Source of the DNA: Dryas octopetala
Lineage: Eukaryota; Streptophyta; Magnoliopsida; Rosales; Rosaceae
Reading direction: 5' to 3'
Assembly (NCBI GenBank): GCA_963921425.1
Contig: OY992834.1
Coordinates: 22,519,923 to 22,583,922, forward strand
DNA length: 64,000 nucleotides
The translations under genes were made by a program, and so were the position numbers. The notes beneath the pieces are model-generated. The model saw nothing but the letters and a program-made list of their open reading frames with translations, did not search any database and was not told the origin of the DNA. This document shows, piece after piece, positions 31,261 through 43,820 of the stretch. Each line of letters starts with the position of its first letter. Positions within the stretch are counted from its first letter, which is position 1.

Positions 31261-33750
31261 AGCTTATGATTCTCCTGCAAGAAATAGACCCAAGTTTTCC
31301 TGCTAAAATCAACAATAAAAGAAATAAAGTATCTATTTTTTCCATTAGATATCGGATTAATCGGCCCACAGATGTCAGAATGAATCAACTCTAGTGGTTG
31401 ATGAGCTCTCCATGCCTTACCTTTTGGGAATTGATCTTGGTGCTGCTTGCTAACTACACATTCATCATAGATTTGTGAGGGACATATTATCTGAGGAAGA
31501 CCAGTCACCATCCCCTTATCATGTAGTGTCTTTAAGCCTCTAAAAATTCAGATGACCATAGTGATAATGCCAAAGCCATGCTAAATCATTCACCTTGGCA
31601 GAGAAACAAATTAGAACATCATGCTGAATGTGTAGAGGAAACATTCGATTTGCTGTCAAAAAAGCCTGAGCAGTCAGACCCTTCTTTCTGTCATGAATTT
31701 GACAAACTCCATCTATAATCTTGATCAAGTAAGCCCTTCTCGTGCAACTGCCCTAAACTCAACAAATTTGTCTTTAAACTTGGAACATAGAAAACATTTG
31801 AAATTGTATGAAGGGTATAGTATCATTTTTGTTCCGAATTCTGACATTTCATTTCCCCAAGATAGAAGCTTTAGACTCATCTCCAAATCTCACAGTAGTT
31901 GTGAAAGTTTCATTCAGAGTAGAGAAAATAGATTTTTCTCCACACATATGATTACTGCAACCCGTGTCCAAATACCACACGTTTTTGTGGGATTCCTTCA
32001 TGGTTTGACATACCATTAGAAGAGTGGCTTCATCTTCTTTCTATTTTTCTGCAAAATTTGCACTTTCACCCTTATCTTTATTCATATTAGTATGACATTC
32101 AGATTGATAATGACCATACCTGCCACACCTATAACACTCAATTTGTGACTTGTCAGTCCTTGATTCATGATGGTTTGAGTGCTGCCTATATCACCCTCTA
32201 CCTTTGTTACCAGAGTCATGACTGCCTCTGCTGCAAGAATCATGATTTGAGTAATGATCCATGGGTCTATTCCCATCTCTGTTTCCTCTACCTCTGCCTC
32301 TTCCTCGACCTCACCCTCAACCTCGACTAGATCCTCTTGTTGTTGAGAATTCACCATTAGTTGACACCTTCAAGGCTTGCTCCTCTATGGCACTTCGGTT
32401 GACTTTTGGTTCATGAACCTTCAAGGAACTCTCCAGCTCATCAACCGAGAGCTCATCTATGTCCTTTGACTCTTCAATCAAACAAACAACACAGTTCTAA
32501 TTCGAAGTCATCAATCGGAGAATCTATTTGACTACGGTAACATCTTTCATCTTGTCACCATGAATCCGCATCTTACTAGCGATTGCCATCTTTCTTGAGA
32601 AGTAATCTGTAACGGACTCCCCTGCTTTAATTAGGAGAGTCTCAAACTCTCTTCGAAGACTTTGAAGTTGAGAGCGCTTGACCTTCGCTGAGCCTTGGTA
32701 TTTCTTTTTCATTGAATCCCAACTCTGCTTGGAAGTATCTTTTTGGAGAATGGTCTCCAAAATTGCACGATCAATGGCTTGAAATAGGTAAATCTTCACC
32801 TTTAGATCCTTCAATTTATGTTCATCCAGTCTCTTATGTTGTACTTCTGTCAAAACTAGGGGTGTGTTTCGGACGGATCGGATCGGAAATAGGGTGTTTC
32901 AATTCCAATCCAAAAAATTTCGGAATGAAATTTATATTCTAATTTCTATTCCAAAAAATCGGAATTTCAACATCTCATTCCAATTCGGAATTTTCGGATT
33001 TCTCAAACTTTTCGGATTTCTCAGACTTTTTGGATTTTTTTGGAATATCACATTTTCGAAACTTTCAGATAAAAATTTGAAATTTTCAGATAAAAAATTG
33101 GAATTTTCACGTTACTTTTTGTTATTAGTAAAAACAAAAAACAAAAATTAGTAATTACACTTAAAAAAAATGTGGGTGTTTCATTAATTTGTTATTAGCA
33201 TTTATGTTATTATGATACACATATATTTATAATATACATATGTTTATATTAATAGTATTAGTTATTTTTTTTTAATATATATATGTGTGTATGTTTGAAA
33301 CAAATAACAAATTAATGAAACATATAGTGAAAAACTAAATAAATGATATAATATTAATATAAATACGGAATAAATTGGCATAATTTCAAAAATATCGAAT
33401 CGGAATGCCTTGGGAAAATTTTGGATCGGAATTTACAGATACATTTCAATTCCAATCCAATTATTTTCAGAATTTTCGGAATTCGGCATTTTCGGATTTC
33501 GGATTTGATTCGGACGTTCCAAAATTGGAAATTTTCGGATTAGAATCGGTCGGATTCGGATTTTCCAAACTAAATCACACCCCTAGTCAAAACTGCTCCA
33601 TTTTTCGGTTTGACTATACCTTTCCACAAGATTCCAGTATTCTTTGGATCTCAGAAAATTCTCCATCAACATGCTCCAATGATCATAATTGCCATCAAAA
33701 CGAGGTATGGCAGGCTGGACATAGTTATCTACTGCCTTCTTAGACGCCAT
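31261..33750 (-). pseudogene. Copia gag, protease and first part of integrase (broken)
   Basis: The minus strand starts at 33750 with MASKKAVDNYVQPAIPRFDG and NYDHWSMLMENFLRSKEYW, a standard copia gag start. The hAT MITE (32857-33585) interrupts it. Gag resumes at 32853 with HKRLDEHKLKDLKVKIYLFQ and the UBN2-type region to about 32524. A CCHC knuckle CYRCGRYGHYQSEC is near 32095-32140. The protease active site reads VWYLDTGCSNHMCG near 31935-31985. The GAG-pre-integrase region (AWLWHYHYGHLNF) and integrase core (ELIHSDICGPINPISNGKNR, ISFIVDFSRKTWVYFLQ) follow to 31261. The frame breaks several times between 31540 and 32500. It joins the 4500-6950 half once the Tourist element is removed. Confidence 0.9.
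32857..33585. mobile_element. hAT-type MITE (TSD GTCAAAAC)
   Basis: 729 bp with TIRs TAGGGGTGTG and CACACCCCTA, flanked by the exact 8-bp duplication GTCAAAAC at 32849-32856 and 33586-33593. There is no transposase. The interior is AT-rich with many copies of a TTCGGAATTTTCGG-like motif near both ends (32870-33070 and 33410-33570). Eight-bp TSDs and this end sequence are typical of hAT. It interrupts the copia gag; removal restores the copia reading. Confidence 0.92.
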
Positions 33751-33803
33751 ATGTTCTTGTTACTGCAAATGGGAAAGTTGCTGATTTTTGGAGAGTTTTT
33801 TTA

Positions 33804-36201
33804 TGTCAGGCCCAGTAGGGGCTATAACACTCTGGATTTTTGCAATCCTATCAAGTTTTGACACGTATTTTCGAATTTCTTTTGTACTTAGAAACTTAAG
33901 ATTTCTTAAAGGAAAGAGGTTTCCTTTGTCTTTTGAGTAACTAACTTGTACCATTAGTGGTTTAGAGTTGAGCTCTAGTACCCTTAAGTGTGATTTTGGT
34001 AATTATCAAGTTGGAATTAATTTTTGAGAATTAAATTCAATGGAGTGAAATTTTCTTTAATTTTTCTAGAGATCAATTTGTTGTTTTGAGGTTACAGGAA
34101 ATTAGGATTAATCACTACGAGTCCGTAGGATTTTTCGGGAAATTATTTGGAGTCCTGAGCTATTTTTGGTGAATTAACGAAGTTGAGAGAAAATAGGAAA
34201 ATAGAAAAAAAAAAAAAAAGAATTAAATTGTTTGCTGACTGGGACTAACAAGCGTTGCGTGGCGAGATGCTATTGGCCAGCGTGTCTGACGCGTGCGCTA
34301 ACGAGGTGAGCTCACGGGAGTTGGCTTATGTGCGTCACACTGGATCGTCTTCCATCTTCTAATCTGAGCGTTACGCTTCATTTAAGTGAAGCGATCTCAG
34401 CAATTGATCCCAACCAAGACCGGTTACTGTGCAAAGCAGGTCGTGCGACCCACGTGTCTTTATGTGGGTCGACCCGTGGGTTTTGTGTGTCTGTAAGTTG
34501 GTAGTCCGGCCGGGTTTCTCCAACCCCGTTTGAATTTTAGCTTTCTTTTGAGTATTTTTAGTGCAATTTGTCTCACATTGGAGAATTACAACTTCTTCCA
34601 ACTCTCTAGTGTCTATAAATAGAGACCCTTGTCTCTCATTTTCACTTGCACCACTAAGTGAAGTTAGAATTACTCACTCCTTGGTTATTTGGGAGTTTCT
34701 CTAAAAAGAGATATACCAAAAGGGAATAAACTTCCTATAGTTTAAAGTTTTGAGAGTGCAAAGAGAAGTCCCTAGGAGTGGAGTTTATCTTTGGAGGTCT
34801 ACAACTAGTTACCTAATTGTCGAGTTGTTAAGAGGTTTAGGTTACCGTATTGTCTAGTTACGACGAATTTGCCAACATAGGACTGTGCGCGAACGTGGAA
34901 GGCTTATGGAAGAGAATACTTGAAGAGCATTGGATTCCATGTAGGAGAATTTATCCTACATTCCTGACTATGGACTTTGTGTATGTATGTGTAGTTTTTA
35001 AACTGTGATAACATGCTATTATGATTGTTGTGTTTGGTCTGAGAGTTTCGGTAGCGTAGTACGTGACCTCGGGTTTAAATCTCTAAACCTTCTAGAAGAA
35101 TTAATCTGTACATTATGGGGAGTTTAGCCAGGCTAACACGTGGCTACGTGTGTTTGTACGAGACGGGGACCCATGATTGAGCAAGTGTCAGTGACACGAT
35201 TTCTCAATTGCAAGTTTCTATTTCTATTTACCAGGGCACTCTCACTATGGATGCTATTTTCTTTGGTTATAGCTGGCCGCAATCATACCTAATGTGTATC
35301 GATCATTTGAGTTATTATTATTTATGAGTTTTTATGCATGTATACCATATACTGCTTCAGCTGAGGTGTTAAATCCATTTTGTGAAAGTGATACGGTTTC
35401 TCAATTGCGAGTTCTTATTTCTGTTACCAGGGCATTCTCACTACGGATGATATTTTCTTTGATTATAGCTGGCCGTAATCGTACCTAATGTGTATCAACC
35501 ATTTGAGTTATTGTTATTTATGAGTTTTTATGCATGTTTATCATATACTGCTGCAGCTGGGGTGTTAAATCAATTTTGTGGAAATGTTTTGGGATTTTGA
35601 AAATCAATCATTCACAGAGAAATGTTTTTAAAGGTTTTCAAACCTAGCAGGGTCTCCTGAGGGAAATTATGATCGTATGAGATGCTTACTCTCTACTTTG
35701 TTTGTTTTGTTTTGTTTTGTTTCTTCACTATTGCTTATACAGATTTGCCTCTTGGAAGAGATCTTGACTGAAGGGGTGCGCAGCTTGGATTCTCTTGTCG
35801 GGTGTCTCAAGGTCTCTGTTATCATGTCTTTTGCTATCGTAGCGGTTCTTGCTTTCCCATGTGTGTTTTACATTGGGAATCCTTTTTGAACAATGTTATT
35901 TTGCTTTGTAACTTATGTGTGTTTTAATTATACTTTAGTAATTCCCTTTCTGGGGTATTGATTTAACTATTTCACCCTAGCAGGTTGGTTAATCTTTATT
36001 TGGATTACTATTTATTTTGATCTTAGTATTTTCTTAAAAGATCTTGTTGTGTAATGCGTACTCTGATCCAACCCAATCCATTTAAATACAAAAGGATCAA
36101 CCCTTCCTTGGCGTCTTGGGGGATTAACACCGATTTTGTTAGCATTGACCTCTCGGGGTACTCAGGATGGGTGCCTCTATTGCATACCCAGGAGTGTGAC
36201 A
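33804..36201 (+). mobile_element. Solo LTR of a gypsy family related to the 10750-20554 element
   Basis: It lies between the copia gag start and the copia PBS, where only a short leader is expected. It starts TGTCAGGCCC and ends GGAGTGTGACA. The block at 34110-34200 (gagtccgtaggatttttcggg, gagctatttttggtgaatta) matches the reverse complement of 13020-13100 in the young gypsy LTR, so the families are related. A TATA box ctataaatag lies at 34613-34622. I found no matching 5-bp TSD (left tttta, right ggggc), so boundaries or history are uncertain. Short ORFs inside are unsupported. Confidence 0.7.
35197..35577 (+). repeat. Tandem duplication (two units of about 190 bp) inside the solo LTR
   Basis: The blocks at about 35197-35386 and 35387-35577 align throughout, for example tttctcaattgcaagtt with tttctcaattgcgagtt and atagctggccgcaatc with atagctggccgtaatc. 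Several substitutions separate them, so the duplication is not very recent. Confidence 0.85.
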
Positions 36202-36216
36202 GGGGCTCTGATACCA
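36202..36216 (-). other. Copia primer binding site
   Basis: The minus strand reads TGGTATCAGAGCCCC, two bases after the 5' LTR end, matching the initiator tRNA-Met 3' end. Confidence 0.9.
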
Positions 36217-36218
36217 GA

Positions 36219-36486
36219 TGTTAGATAAAACTAAGACTTTTACTGAGAAACAGACCAAGTAAGAGACTTTACTTAACTGACTTATTTGATTATTCATTAA
36301 CTAGAGAATAAATAAATCGTACAAAACACCAATATAGCATAAAATTAGGGACAACTAAACCCATGAGTAACAGACTCCTATACTGCTTGAGATACTCCTA
36401 AAGAATAGGTAACAACCTGACTTCCTATAGAATATGACAACAATTATTTATTCAGCATAAATAAAGTAACAAAACAATTCTTAACA
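36219..36486 (-). repeat. Copia 5' LTR
   Basis: 268 bp, TGTTAAGAATTG to TTTTATCTAACA on the minus strand, with short inverted TGTTA/TAACA ends. It matches the truncated 3' LTR at 4198-4455. Confidence 0.9.
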
Positions 36487-36937
36487 GACCTCCCTTTCTC
36501 TCTCCCCCTCTCTCCTTCCCCCTCTCTCCTCTGTCTCTTTCCCTCTCTCTATCTCCTTTCTCCATTTCTCTCTATCTTCTCTGTCCTTCTCTCTCTTCTC
36601 CATTTCTCCTCTATCTCTTTCGGCGACCTGCACCTTCTGCCTGAAGGGAAGGGAGGCCGGTAAGGTCGCAAACCATCTTTGGCACCTCCGTCAGCGCCAA
36701 CACGTCGACGCCTTTGTCTATGGCTCTCGTCGTCGCCAGCATCGATTGTGCCGCTGCCTTCGAGAGCTCGACGCCATTCGCTGCAATTCCATTCGGCGGC
36801 GGGTGAGGAGAGAGGATAGGGACAGAGAAGAGGAGAGAGAAAGGGAAAGAGGTGGTGGTCGTCATCTATTGATTTGGAGGCCAGCAAGGTAGGGGTGAGG
36901 GTGGGGTCTGGGTGAGGACAAAGAGGGACATAAGAGA

Positions 36938-36993
<56 letters not shown>

Positions 36994-37310
36994 TAGAGGA
37001 GATCAAGAGAGGGAAAGAGAGAGAAGAGAGAGGAGATAGAGAGGGAAGGAGAGAGAATGAGAGGCATCGTCGGCAATAGGGCGGCGCTGACGTCGAGCGC
37101 CATGGCAGTGGCATGGAGGGTGGGTTGGGATAGATGGTGGATGTTTTTAAAAAAAAAAAAAAATTGTCTTCTATGGTCTTTTTGTATTGGGTTAAATTTG
37201 TTATTTCACAAATTGATTACAAGGGGTGTGTAGTGAAAGGATATGAGGTGTGCACATAGCAGCCCTAAAAAAAATGATTCAATGTGAAAATTAAGATTAC
37301 ATTCTGAAGT
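36487..37310. other. CT/GA-rich low-complexity region without a supported gene
   Basis: It starts with a CT-rich stretch (36487-36620) and has a GC-richer core (36620-36860). A GA microsatellite follows at about 36940-36990, then an A run near 37150. A 184-codon minus-strand ORF (36549-37103) reads through the microsatellite as Ser-Leu repeats and is not credible as a protein. The GC-rich core could be a fragment of a host leader or exon, but no motif was recognised. Confidence 0.6.
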
Positions 37311-37771
37311 TTTCCCACCCCTCTGTCCTATTTTCCCACCCACTTTATTTTAACATCCACCATTAAATTTAAAAAGTATTAAAAAACCCTTCATACCACC
37401 AAATATTCCTATGATACCCTTTGATATACCAACTCAAACACTCACCTAAACACTTTTTCGACCCCCCTTAACTGTCATCCCATCCACACATTTTTTCCAT
37501 AAATTCTAATTCTACTCTATCACCAAAACTTAAAATCGATGATACTATTTTGTTGATATCCATATATCTATTAAAATGTATAATTATTCTATACGCTAAG
37601 CCCTTTTTTATTTATTTATAGTTTTAGATCCAGAATTCATTCTATTTTAATGTTTTTTTTTTATTTAGAAATTGAATATTAATTTTAGGGATTTAATTTG
37701 ACATTTAAGAATGAATTATAGAATTGGGTATAAGATTTTTTTGTCTATTTGGAAAAAGATGGGTGGGTGGA

Positions 37772-40700
37772 TGTCATACCCCAAAGTGGTGGGCCTGTCA
37801 CTTTAAGAATGTGGCAGCGTTGGCCACATTGGTCACCAGCCTTGAGATTAACATCATCCCAAAGTCAATGATAAATGTAAGGCTAATTGACACTAGAGTT
37901 TGAAACCAAAAATCAAAGTTAAATTTTTATTTTTAACAAAACAAATATAACTAGCAGAAACATTCTTAAGTGGTGAGTTGATGGGTTTAAAAATGAATTC
38001 ATGAGATAAAAACATAGGCCCTTGCTTTGAAATTCAATGAGTGAAGCAAAATGAAAAAAGAGAATTAATTAAACCTTTTAAATAGAAAACCAATTGTTAA
38101 TTGAAACAAAGTAAGGAAGTGAGTAATGAGCCATTCTAATCCTTAGATTATCAAGTCAACAGATTCCTCAATTGAAGTATAAAATAAAGTCAAAAATAGA
38201 AAAAAAGTTGTTAAACACTCATCCATGCTAGGATCCTCCTCACTTGAGAAATGTGATGCTGGTGGTGTTGGAACTTCTACACTTGGAGACCTATCTCTCC
38301 AGCTACTTCCCTTTTCTTCAAAATCCGAGATGTATACCATACTTACCATTGTTAATCCTAAGGGTTCCTACACTTAATAAACTGTGTAGGAGTGAGCATC
38401 ACAAAAAACAGCTGATAATTTTACTCAACTAGTCCAAATCATTTTCCAAACATTTCAAAGTAGTTTAGATAAGAAAGTAAGGCTTTAACAAACAGTTTTG
38501 CTAAACTGACCAAAATTACAAGCATCTTAAATATAATGCAGCCAAGCAATTCTAACAAGTTTAATTCAACAGGAAATATGCAGTACCACAACAAGAGTAC
38601 ACTTTAAACTAAGTCTGGGGTTCAATTGAGCATGTTACAGATATAAACTAAACAAATAGATCATTTCTTGGTCTCAGGTTACAATAGTAACAGTTTGCAT
38701 ATTTTAACAAATAATCCAAACAACCATGAATCATTTCATGAAATACAAATGCATGTTTAAAAGTAAAATACAATGCATTGCGTACCTTTTTTCCATAACA
38801 AAGCAACCCTGTCAAGATTTAAAAACAATGGACTTATCCCTAATTTGTAATTTTTATTACCCTTATCCTCATTTTCTACTAATAATAGTGAGATGTCTTT
38901 GATTGAAAGTAGATAATAATATCTCTTTCTCTCTAGCATATTCTTAAAACAAATAACCAACTCTAGAAAAACATGTATGCATACTTTTAGGGGATTGAAC
39001 CCAAGGATAAATTTTCGTTTTCCCTTTTCATCTCTAATTATGAAGTCCAAACACTCAAAACATATTAGAGTACACATTTTCAATTCAATATATAACTATG
39101 AATGTTCAAATGTAATGCAATGGCAGCCCCTATGAAGGGAAGACCTGCCCTCAATGAACCATAATATAATAATCATACATGTGCATATGTATTGGCAGTT
39201 TCATATATGCATTATAAGTTCATTGCACAAGTTAGTTTTAACATGCTTCATCATTCAATTAATGCAAATAAAGATAATCATATTATCAACATTTTCCTTT
39301 AAGCTAGCAGTCTTGTATTCATTCAATGAAGAGTTGATGCAAAAGGAAATAATCAAGGGTTTCTCTCTTCATTCAATTCCTAGTTACTTGTTCAAATCAG
39401 ATTCATAACCTAGGAGCATGTGAAGCCAACAAGTATATAAACTAGGTTCGATTTCCCTTAATGTTGTTTCCAGTTATGCAAACTCTATTAATCTTACTAG
39501 GTGTTCTGATACACTTCTAAGTCAAAACTTAACTTAGTAAAAGTTTTTCGTTTTTTGTTTTATAGCAAGTTGAAGCCATCAAAATGCATACACATGTTGA
39601 TTTAGTTTAAAACACAAAACAAGTTATTTAACAAGGCAAACTGCATAAACCTGATCAGTCTAAGTTGATTACTAATTTCAGATTACTTTGCCAATATGGT
39701 GAAACAAATTGAAGTCATTAACATACATACACATGTTGGTTTTCTTACTCAAAATGAACAACTAAGAAACAAAATAAATAGAGGCTATGAACTTAAGGCA
39801 GATTAGATTGATAGAAAAATAGCTTAATAATTAATTCTAAACTTATTTTAAACATTTCAAATAGAATACAATACCAAGCATTCAGCACCAAAAGCATAAT
39901 CACAAGCACATATACATATAAATACATATAGGTATAAGGAAAATGCATAGGGTTTTAACTGGACTAGCTCCCCTACCTTAAATGTAGTCTTCGTCCTTGT
40001 TGTTGTCCCAACAAGTTGTTTCCCTAATTAAAAAAATAACGAAATCAGAAATGACATCCTCTAGACAAAATTAGACTTTTTCTAGGTTTTAATGGCTTAA
40101 TGGACAAGTTTAGTTGCATCCGAGATTTTAAAATAAAAAAAAATTGAAGTCTAACCATTCACAAGTTCTAAATCATGTATTGAAGCATAATTGAGGGTTT
40201 AAAAAGCATAACAAAAGCCATAAAAGAAAATAGGTATGTTGCAGATAGGTTTTAACTCAAAAACATGGGGTTTGACAACCCAAATTTTGATCTAAGAGTA
40301 ATTGGACTCCGTCATGTTCTTAGAAAATTAGCATGGGTGATTTGTGACTTGTGCAAACTGAAAGTTTAGGCCAAAAAATATTAAAACAAAAGATGGCAGT
40401 TTTTGTGCATAATTGGTTCCTCAAAAAATCCAAAAAAGCAGCACTTGCACTGTGATTTTTATAAAATTCTACAAAACTAATTTGAATAAAATTTTCCATA
40501 GACCATTAATTAGCATGCTAACACTCATGCAAAAAAAAATTCAAACCATTTCAAGTTGTGCAAGTGGCATTTTCGAAGAGCCAAAGTTCACACTAAAAAC
40601 TGATTTTTCTGCATAATCACTGTTCATTTGGTCATAAATCTTATTTTTGTGTATACTGAGCCAAATCGAATAAGACAAATTGGAAAAGGTTTGAAATCAC

Positions 40701-42045
40701 ATTTAAATGCTACTGTAACAATTTCAAATCAAAATTTCAAGTGTATCAAAATTCGTGAATAAAAACCTAATGTTTCTCTTTGTGAAAACATGCAAAAAAT
40801 ACAGCAACTTGTAAAAATCACTATAAATTCATAACACAGTGGATTTGAGAGATTCTTGATTCTTAAGAAAGGTTAAGATATCTAGTTTCTCTCATTGAAA
40901 CAGTTTTGTCAAATTCCAAAAGAATTAATGCATGCATCAAAAACATGGCAGTAGGGTCAGTAGGTTGAAAAACAGCTAAACAAGAATTTAAAACATGAAA
41001 ACCTATGTATTTTCGAAATGCAACTTAACCTAGTCATCTTACCATCATTCCAATCTCAAAGATTGGTATTTAAGAACTTGAAAGACTGGTTTGGAGATTT
41101 TTTTACTAGGAATCCCTTCGAAGGCTGTGTGGCTGCACTTCTCCTTCTCATTTTCTTAGATTCTTGAATCCTCCAAGTTTTTCTTTCTCTCTTTCTCTCT
41201 GTCTCTCTTTCCTTCTTTCTCTCTTTCTCTCGTTGAAGTTTGAATTAATTGTGGGAGTGGTTTGTCTGAATGGTGGTTGGTTTAATATGTAAGGATATGG
41301 CTGTTGGAAGGAAACTGAAGAATCACCTCTTCATGTTCAATTTTTGCGTGGGAAATGAGACTTAGGAGATGGCTTGTCTGGGCTTTTGGTTTCCTAAGAG
41401 GGCTCTAAGTGGCTGTCCAATCCCTTTAGACCTAGCTTAATAAGTGTTTAGCCTAATGGACAAGGTTTATTCAGTCCATTATCTAATCAATTACTTTCTT
41501 TCCTTGCTTAATTCACTTAAACAAAAACCATCATTTGATTTCTTTTCTTTCCTTAACCCGAGATCACACTCAACTCCAGCTTTGGTCATGATCAATAATC
41601 CATGCCATGGCTGTTTCCTTATCTCTTACTCAAGTGTCCTAGGGTTCTAGCCTTAATTGTGTAGGTTGGTCAATTGCTAGGGTTCCAAGGTCAAACCTTT
41701 TGATTGATATTCCTTTGGTCAACTCTTGACTTTCTAGACCTAATTCAAGTATAGAAATCACATATATGCACAAGTGCAATGCATATGCGATCCAAGTACG
41801 CTTAATGAAACACTTAAGCAATTTAATTATTTCCACAAGACAAAATGTGCATGTAATCATTTAATCAACTATGGAAATCCAAAGTAAGCATAACACATAA
41901 TTATAATTGTAACAAGTGTATAAAAGGAAGTAACTTTTCATTAATCTAAGCATGTGAATCAAATTCATATTTGTAGTTGCAGAAAGTGAACATTAGTCCT
42001 AAACTAAGTGATCAATTTGGTAACACCACCTTAAAAGAGTTTTGT
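37772..42045 (-). repeat. 3' LTR of the large non-autonomous element
   Basis: About 4.27 kb. Landmarks shared with the right LTR include catccatgctaggatcctcc (38220 and 50720), ctcaaaacatattagagtac (39053 and 51515) and gaaacatgcaa-type AT-rich blocks. A CT-rich tract (41180-41235 and 53720-53770) and a block around ttggtcatgatcaa (41582 and 54131) are also shared. The inner edge is uncertain by about 20 bp. Short ORFs inside (38143-41860) have no recognisable domain and differ between copies. Confidence 0.85.
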
Positions 42046-43134
42046 CCCCAAAACTCAATTCAAAAACCTGTGCAAAAGAGTGGGATCATAGAGCAAAAAT
42101 AATTGGCAATTGTTCAAGAAAAATCAAATATAGCAAAAATATAAACTAAAGGAATTATACTAAAATAATTGTTTTTGTTTTTGGACTAGTTTCAAGGGTC
42201 AAGATCACTAGTTTGGCCTCCTTGATCTGCAACCACTACTAGCAGTTGCAACTTTTTTGTTTGCTTCATTGTTGGCTTTATTCTCCCCTCCCCAAGCCAA
42301 TATGATTGCCCTCATCTTCTAGTATGGTGGGAAAGGAAAACAATCTCTAAAGATCTCCCTATACTTCGCATTCATCCCAGTCACTAGAAAATGGTTTTTG
42401 GCCTCATCTGTGATCTTTTATGTAGGAATGCTGAGTAGAAAATCAAAGCCAGCAATGTACTGTCTAAGCGTTTTTGTTTCTTGGTGGCTATGCCTAATCA
42501 TGTCCAAAGGGATTAGAAAAGATGATGGTCTAGGCAGCAGGTGTGGTGATTCAGCATAAGGTTGGGAGGTGGGTTTTCAGGGTTCACAAGTGGGCTAGGG
42601 ATAGGTGTGGGGGTTCTTGCAGTTGGGCCATTAGCACTGTTAGGTCCTCCTTTCTCCCTCCCTTTGAGGCTGCACAGTTTGGCCTTCTTCCCCTCAAAGG
42701 ATGGGCTGTGGGCAAAGTTCAGTTTCCTTTTCTTTAGAGGTGTGACTTCCTTGGCAGACACTTCCTCTTCCTCTTCATCTTCCTCTTTAAAGCTATGCTC
42801 CGTCTTCCTCTGAATCTTCCTCTGAATCTTCCTCACTTCTATCCTTAGAATTTGAGCCTTTTCTCTTGACTAGATATTAATCATCCATCACAAGATCTTC
42901 AGGGTCAGGCTTCCTCATTTCCCTCTGTCTCTTCTTTTTGGACAGCTCACTTCCTAGAGTTCCTACTTTTGTCCCCTCATTATTAGGCTCAGACCTGTCA
43001 TGATCAAAATTCCTAAGGTTCATTATTTTTTTTCAAGTGCAAAATAATTTTGACTCAACACTTATAACAGTGGTTTTCACCTTTCAAGGATAGAAAATTT
43101 CAAAATTTTGAAAATGTCAGTTGTCCCTAACAAT
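42046..43134 (-). pseudogene. Short internal region with a degenerate gag-like reading frame
   Basis: On the minus strand an acidic/basic stretch lies at 42513-43015 (KKKRQREMRKPDPEDL, then EEDSEEDSEED). A region at 42200-42500 reads IRHSHQETKTLRQYIAGFDF, HFLVTGMNAKYREIFRDCF and ILAWGGENKANNEANKK, with internal stops. The second part resembles the C-terminal half of a retrotransposon gag, which is an inference from composition and placement. No RT, protease or integrase motif was seen. The longest open piece is 107 codons (42513-42836), with no sign of function. Confidence 0.45.
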
Positions 43135-43146
43135 GTTCTAATACCA
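43135..43146 (-). other. Decayed primer binding site of the large element
   Basis: The minus strand reads TGGTATTAGAAC, nine bases after the LTR end. It equals the initiator-Met PBS TGGTATCAGAGC with one C-to-T and one G-to-A change, as expected from ageing of methylated DNA. Confidence 0.6.
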
Positions 43147-43820
43147 CCTTAATTTTGTCACACCCCAAAGTAGGGCCTATTACTTTGAGCATGTGGTAGT
43201 GCCACATTGGCCAGCAACCTTGAGATTAACATCATCCCAAAGCCAATGATCAATGTAAGGCTTAATCAACACATATAGTTATCTAAAAATCAGAGTTAAA
43301 TTTTTACTTTTAACAAAGAAAATGTAACCAGCAGAAACATTCTTAAGTAGTGAGCTTGTGAGTTTAAAAATGAATTCTTAAAATAGGTTTAACAATGGGG
43401 ATGCAAACACAACAGGAGGGTTAGCGCAAAATCCGGGAAAGCCATATAATAACAAGATGATTTTGCAAATGATGTCGTGTATAATGGTTTTCATTACACC
43501 CTGCATTCACTAAGTGGATCAATTGCAATGTAAAGTAAACAAGTTCCTATTTCTTTTCTTTTTTTACTTCGAAAAGAAGGTTCCTATACTCAGTGCTACA
43601 AAAAAAAAAAAGGTTTGGAAAATTTGGTCTTGGTGCTATAATAGATTTCATTGGTGTGCCAAGTTCAACTGCTTCAAAATTTAGTCTAGTTGGTTTCTAT
43701 GGAGGAGCAGACCAGTAAATTTCCAAAAACATATACCTAAGATCTGGCCAGTCAGGCAATTGCATCCTAAGATAGAGAGATGAGAGAAGTTAGGAGAGAG
43801 AGAGAGGAGAGAGAGCCTTT

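Larger units (their letters stand above)
4198..36486 (-). mobile_element. Degenerate Ty1/copia retrotransposon, host of a multi-level insertion nest
   Basis: Read on the minus strand the order is 5' LTR (36219-36486), PBS, gag, protease, integrase (interrupted), RT, RNase H, polypurine tract, 3' LTR (4198-4455). The gag-PR-INT order confirms copia type. Three events interrupt it: a solo gypsy LTR in the leader (33804-36201), a hAT MITE in gag (32857-33585), and a Tourist-like element in integrase (6951-31257) that carries all further nested material. The copia DNA proper is only about 5.5 kb. Many frameshifts and stops show it is dead and is the oldest layer. Its outer TSD cannot be read because the left LTR has lost about 35 bp at its outer end. 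Confidence 0.85.

Noticed and set aside
36549-37103. 184-codon minus-strand ORF
   Set aside because: Reads a GA microsatellite as a Ser-Leu run and has no domain; composition matches low-complexity DNA rather than a protein.
42513-42836. 107-codon acidic/basic ORF as a nuclear regulator gene
   Set aside because: It sits in the internal region of an LTR element between its LTRs, downstream of the PBS, and neighbouring frames with stops continue it; better read as a gag-like remnant.
43610-43730. Coding-like 34-codon frame (FGLGAIIDFIGVPSSTASKF...) in the LINE 5' region, considered as a captured host exon
   Set aside because: Too short, no splice context and no firm domain match; kept only as part of the LINE 5' non-coding region.
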